64,000 bases of DNA from Pseudomonadota bacterium (GTDB lineage: Bacteria; Pseudomonadota; Gammaproteobacteria; Burkholderiales; Burkholderiaceae_C): NCBI GenBank assembly GCA_021819435.1, contig JAKARB010000002.1, forward strand, positions 248,001-312,000, read 5' to 3'. The position numbers and the translations under genes are program-made. Under the pieces are notes generated by a model that worked only from the letters and a program-made list of their open reading frames with translations, was not told where the DNA came from and did not search any database. How positions within the stretch are numbered: position 1 is the first letter of the stretch; each line of letters opens with the position of its first letter. Of this stretch, positions 63,883-64,000 are shown in pieces.

Positions 63883-64000
63883 ATGGTCCGACCCGTGCGC
63901 ACCGCACTCCCAGCCCACCCCATTGATCAGGCCCAGGGCCTGCGCCAGATGTTCGCCGCCCGTGTGCTGCGCTTCATCCCGGTGGTGGCCAACACCCGCT
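63883..64000 (+). CDS. flhG: FlhG/FleN MinD-like ATPase, 5' part only
   Basis: First 39 codons, cut by the window end. The flagellar-number regulator is recognised by DQAQGLRQMF, the conserved DQA-x-GLR activation helix, followed by RFIPVVAN. Position after flhF fits. The ATPase domain lies beyond the window. Confidence 0.7.
   Translation, partial: MVRPVRTALPAHPIDQAQGLRQMFAARVLRFIPVVANTR

Overview
The window is a high-GC, densely coded chromosomal stretch of a betaproteobacterium. Gene content and order (ctaE-side surf1-ctaA-ctaB-sco block, DUF2909 twin-membrane protein, BPSS1780-family protein, DUF2145, DUF1631, MFS-PlsC fusion, PEP-CTERM proteins) point to Burkholderiales, probably the Leptothrix/Ideonella/Aquabacterium-like side of the order. 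This placement rests on gene families seen here, not on a marker-gene comparison. I found no rRNA, tRNA, CRISPR array, prophage or intact insertion sequence.

Layout. 0-5 kb: assembly genes for the aa3-type cytochrome c oxidase (surf1, a CxxxC thioredoxin-like membrane protein, heme A synthase ctaA, heme O synthase ctaB, Cu chaperone sco). 5-8.3 kb: hexose-6-P mutarotase, then a two-gene unit of GTP cyclohydrolase I (folE) and a BLUF blue-light photoreceptor domain, then an unknown single-pass membrane protein. 8.4-9.8 kb: a decayed type VI secretion locus (small membrane protein, truncated M15 peptidase, 3' end of tssM, and an inverted, frameshifted 5' end of tssA). 10-12 kb: Fur-box-preceded tonB-exbB-exbD. 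12-19.9 kb: CoA-transferase, an XRE regulator divergent from a YiaA/unknown/DUF2145 envelope module, an MFS-acyltransferase fusion, a CPBP (CAAX-like) membrane protease and a membrane-anchored EEP-family phosphodiesterase. 19.9-22.1 kb: queuosine genes tgt and queA. 22.2-25.7 kb: accessory genes including a HigBA-type toxin-antitoxin pair with a palindromic operator, OsmC, DUF3820, a PEP-CTERM-like protein and a ceramidase-like protein. 25.9-35.1 kb: recG and oxyR separated by a sugar block (glk, otsB, otsA, GH15 hydrolase) that could make, break and recycle trehalose. 35.2-43.6 kb: thrB, an outer-membrane barrel protein, polA, ppk1 with a candidate Pho box, and sixA. 43.6-46.4 kb: ybgC-tolQ-tolR-tolA without tolB-pal. 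46.5-49 kb: an orphan GspE/PilB-type ATPase with four exact 30-residue MshEN-like repeats. 49.3-54.3 kb: the prkA-yeaH-spoVR stress module. 54.3-57.6 kb: GST, GNAT, DUF1631. 57.8 kb to the end: flagellar export and placement genes flhB, flhA, flhF and the start of flhG, with a PEP-CTERM gene wedged between flhB and flhA.

How the parts fit. Most of the window is housekeeping: respiration, energy transduction across the envelope (TonB-ExbBD and TolQRA), DNA repair, polyphosphate, tRNA modification and flagella. The least explained parts are the T6SS remnant, the BLUF-folE pair, the sensor-like N-terminus of OtsA, the repeat-rich ATPase, the YiaA/DUF2145 module, and a chain of hairpins between prkA and yeaH.
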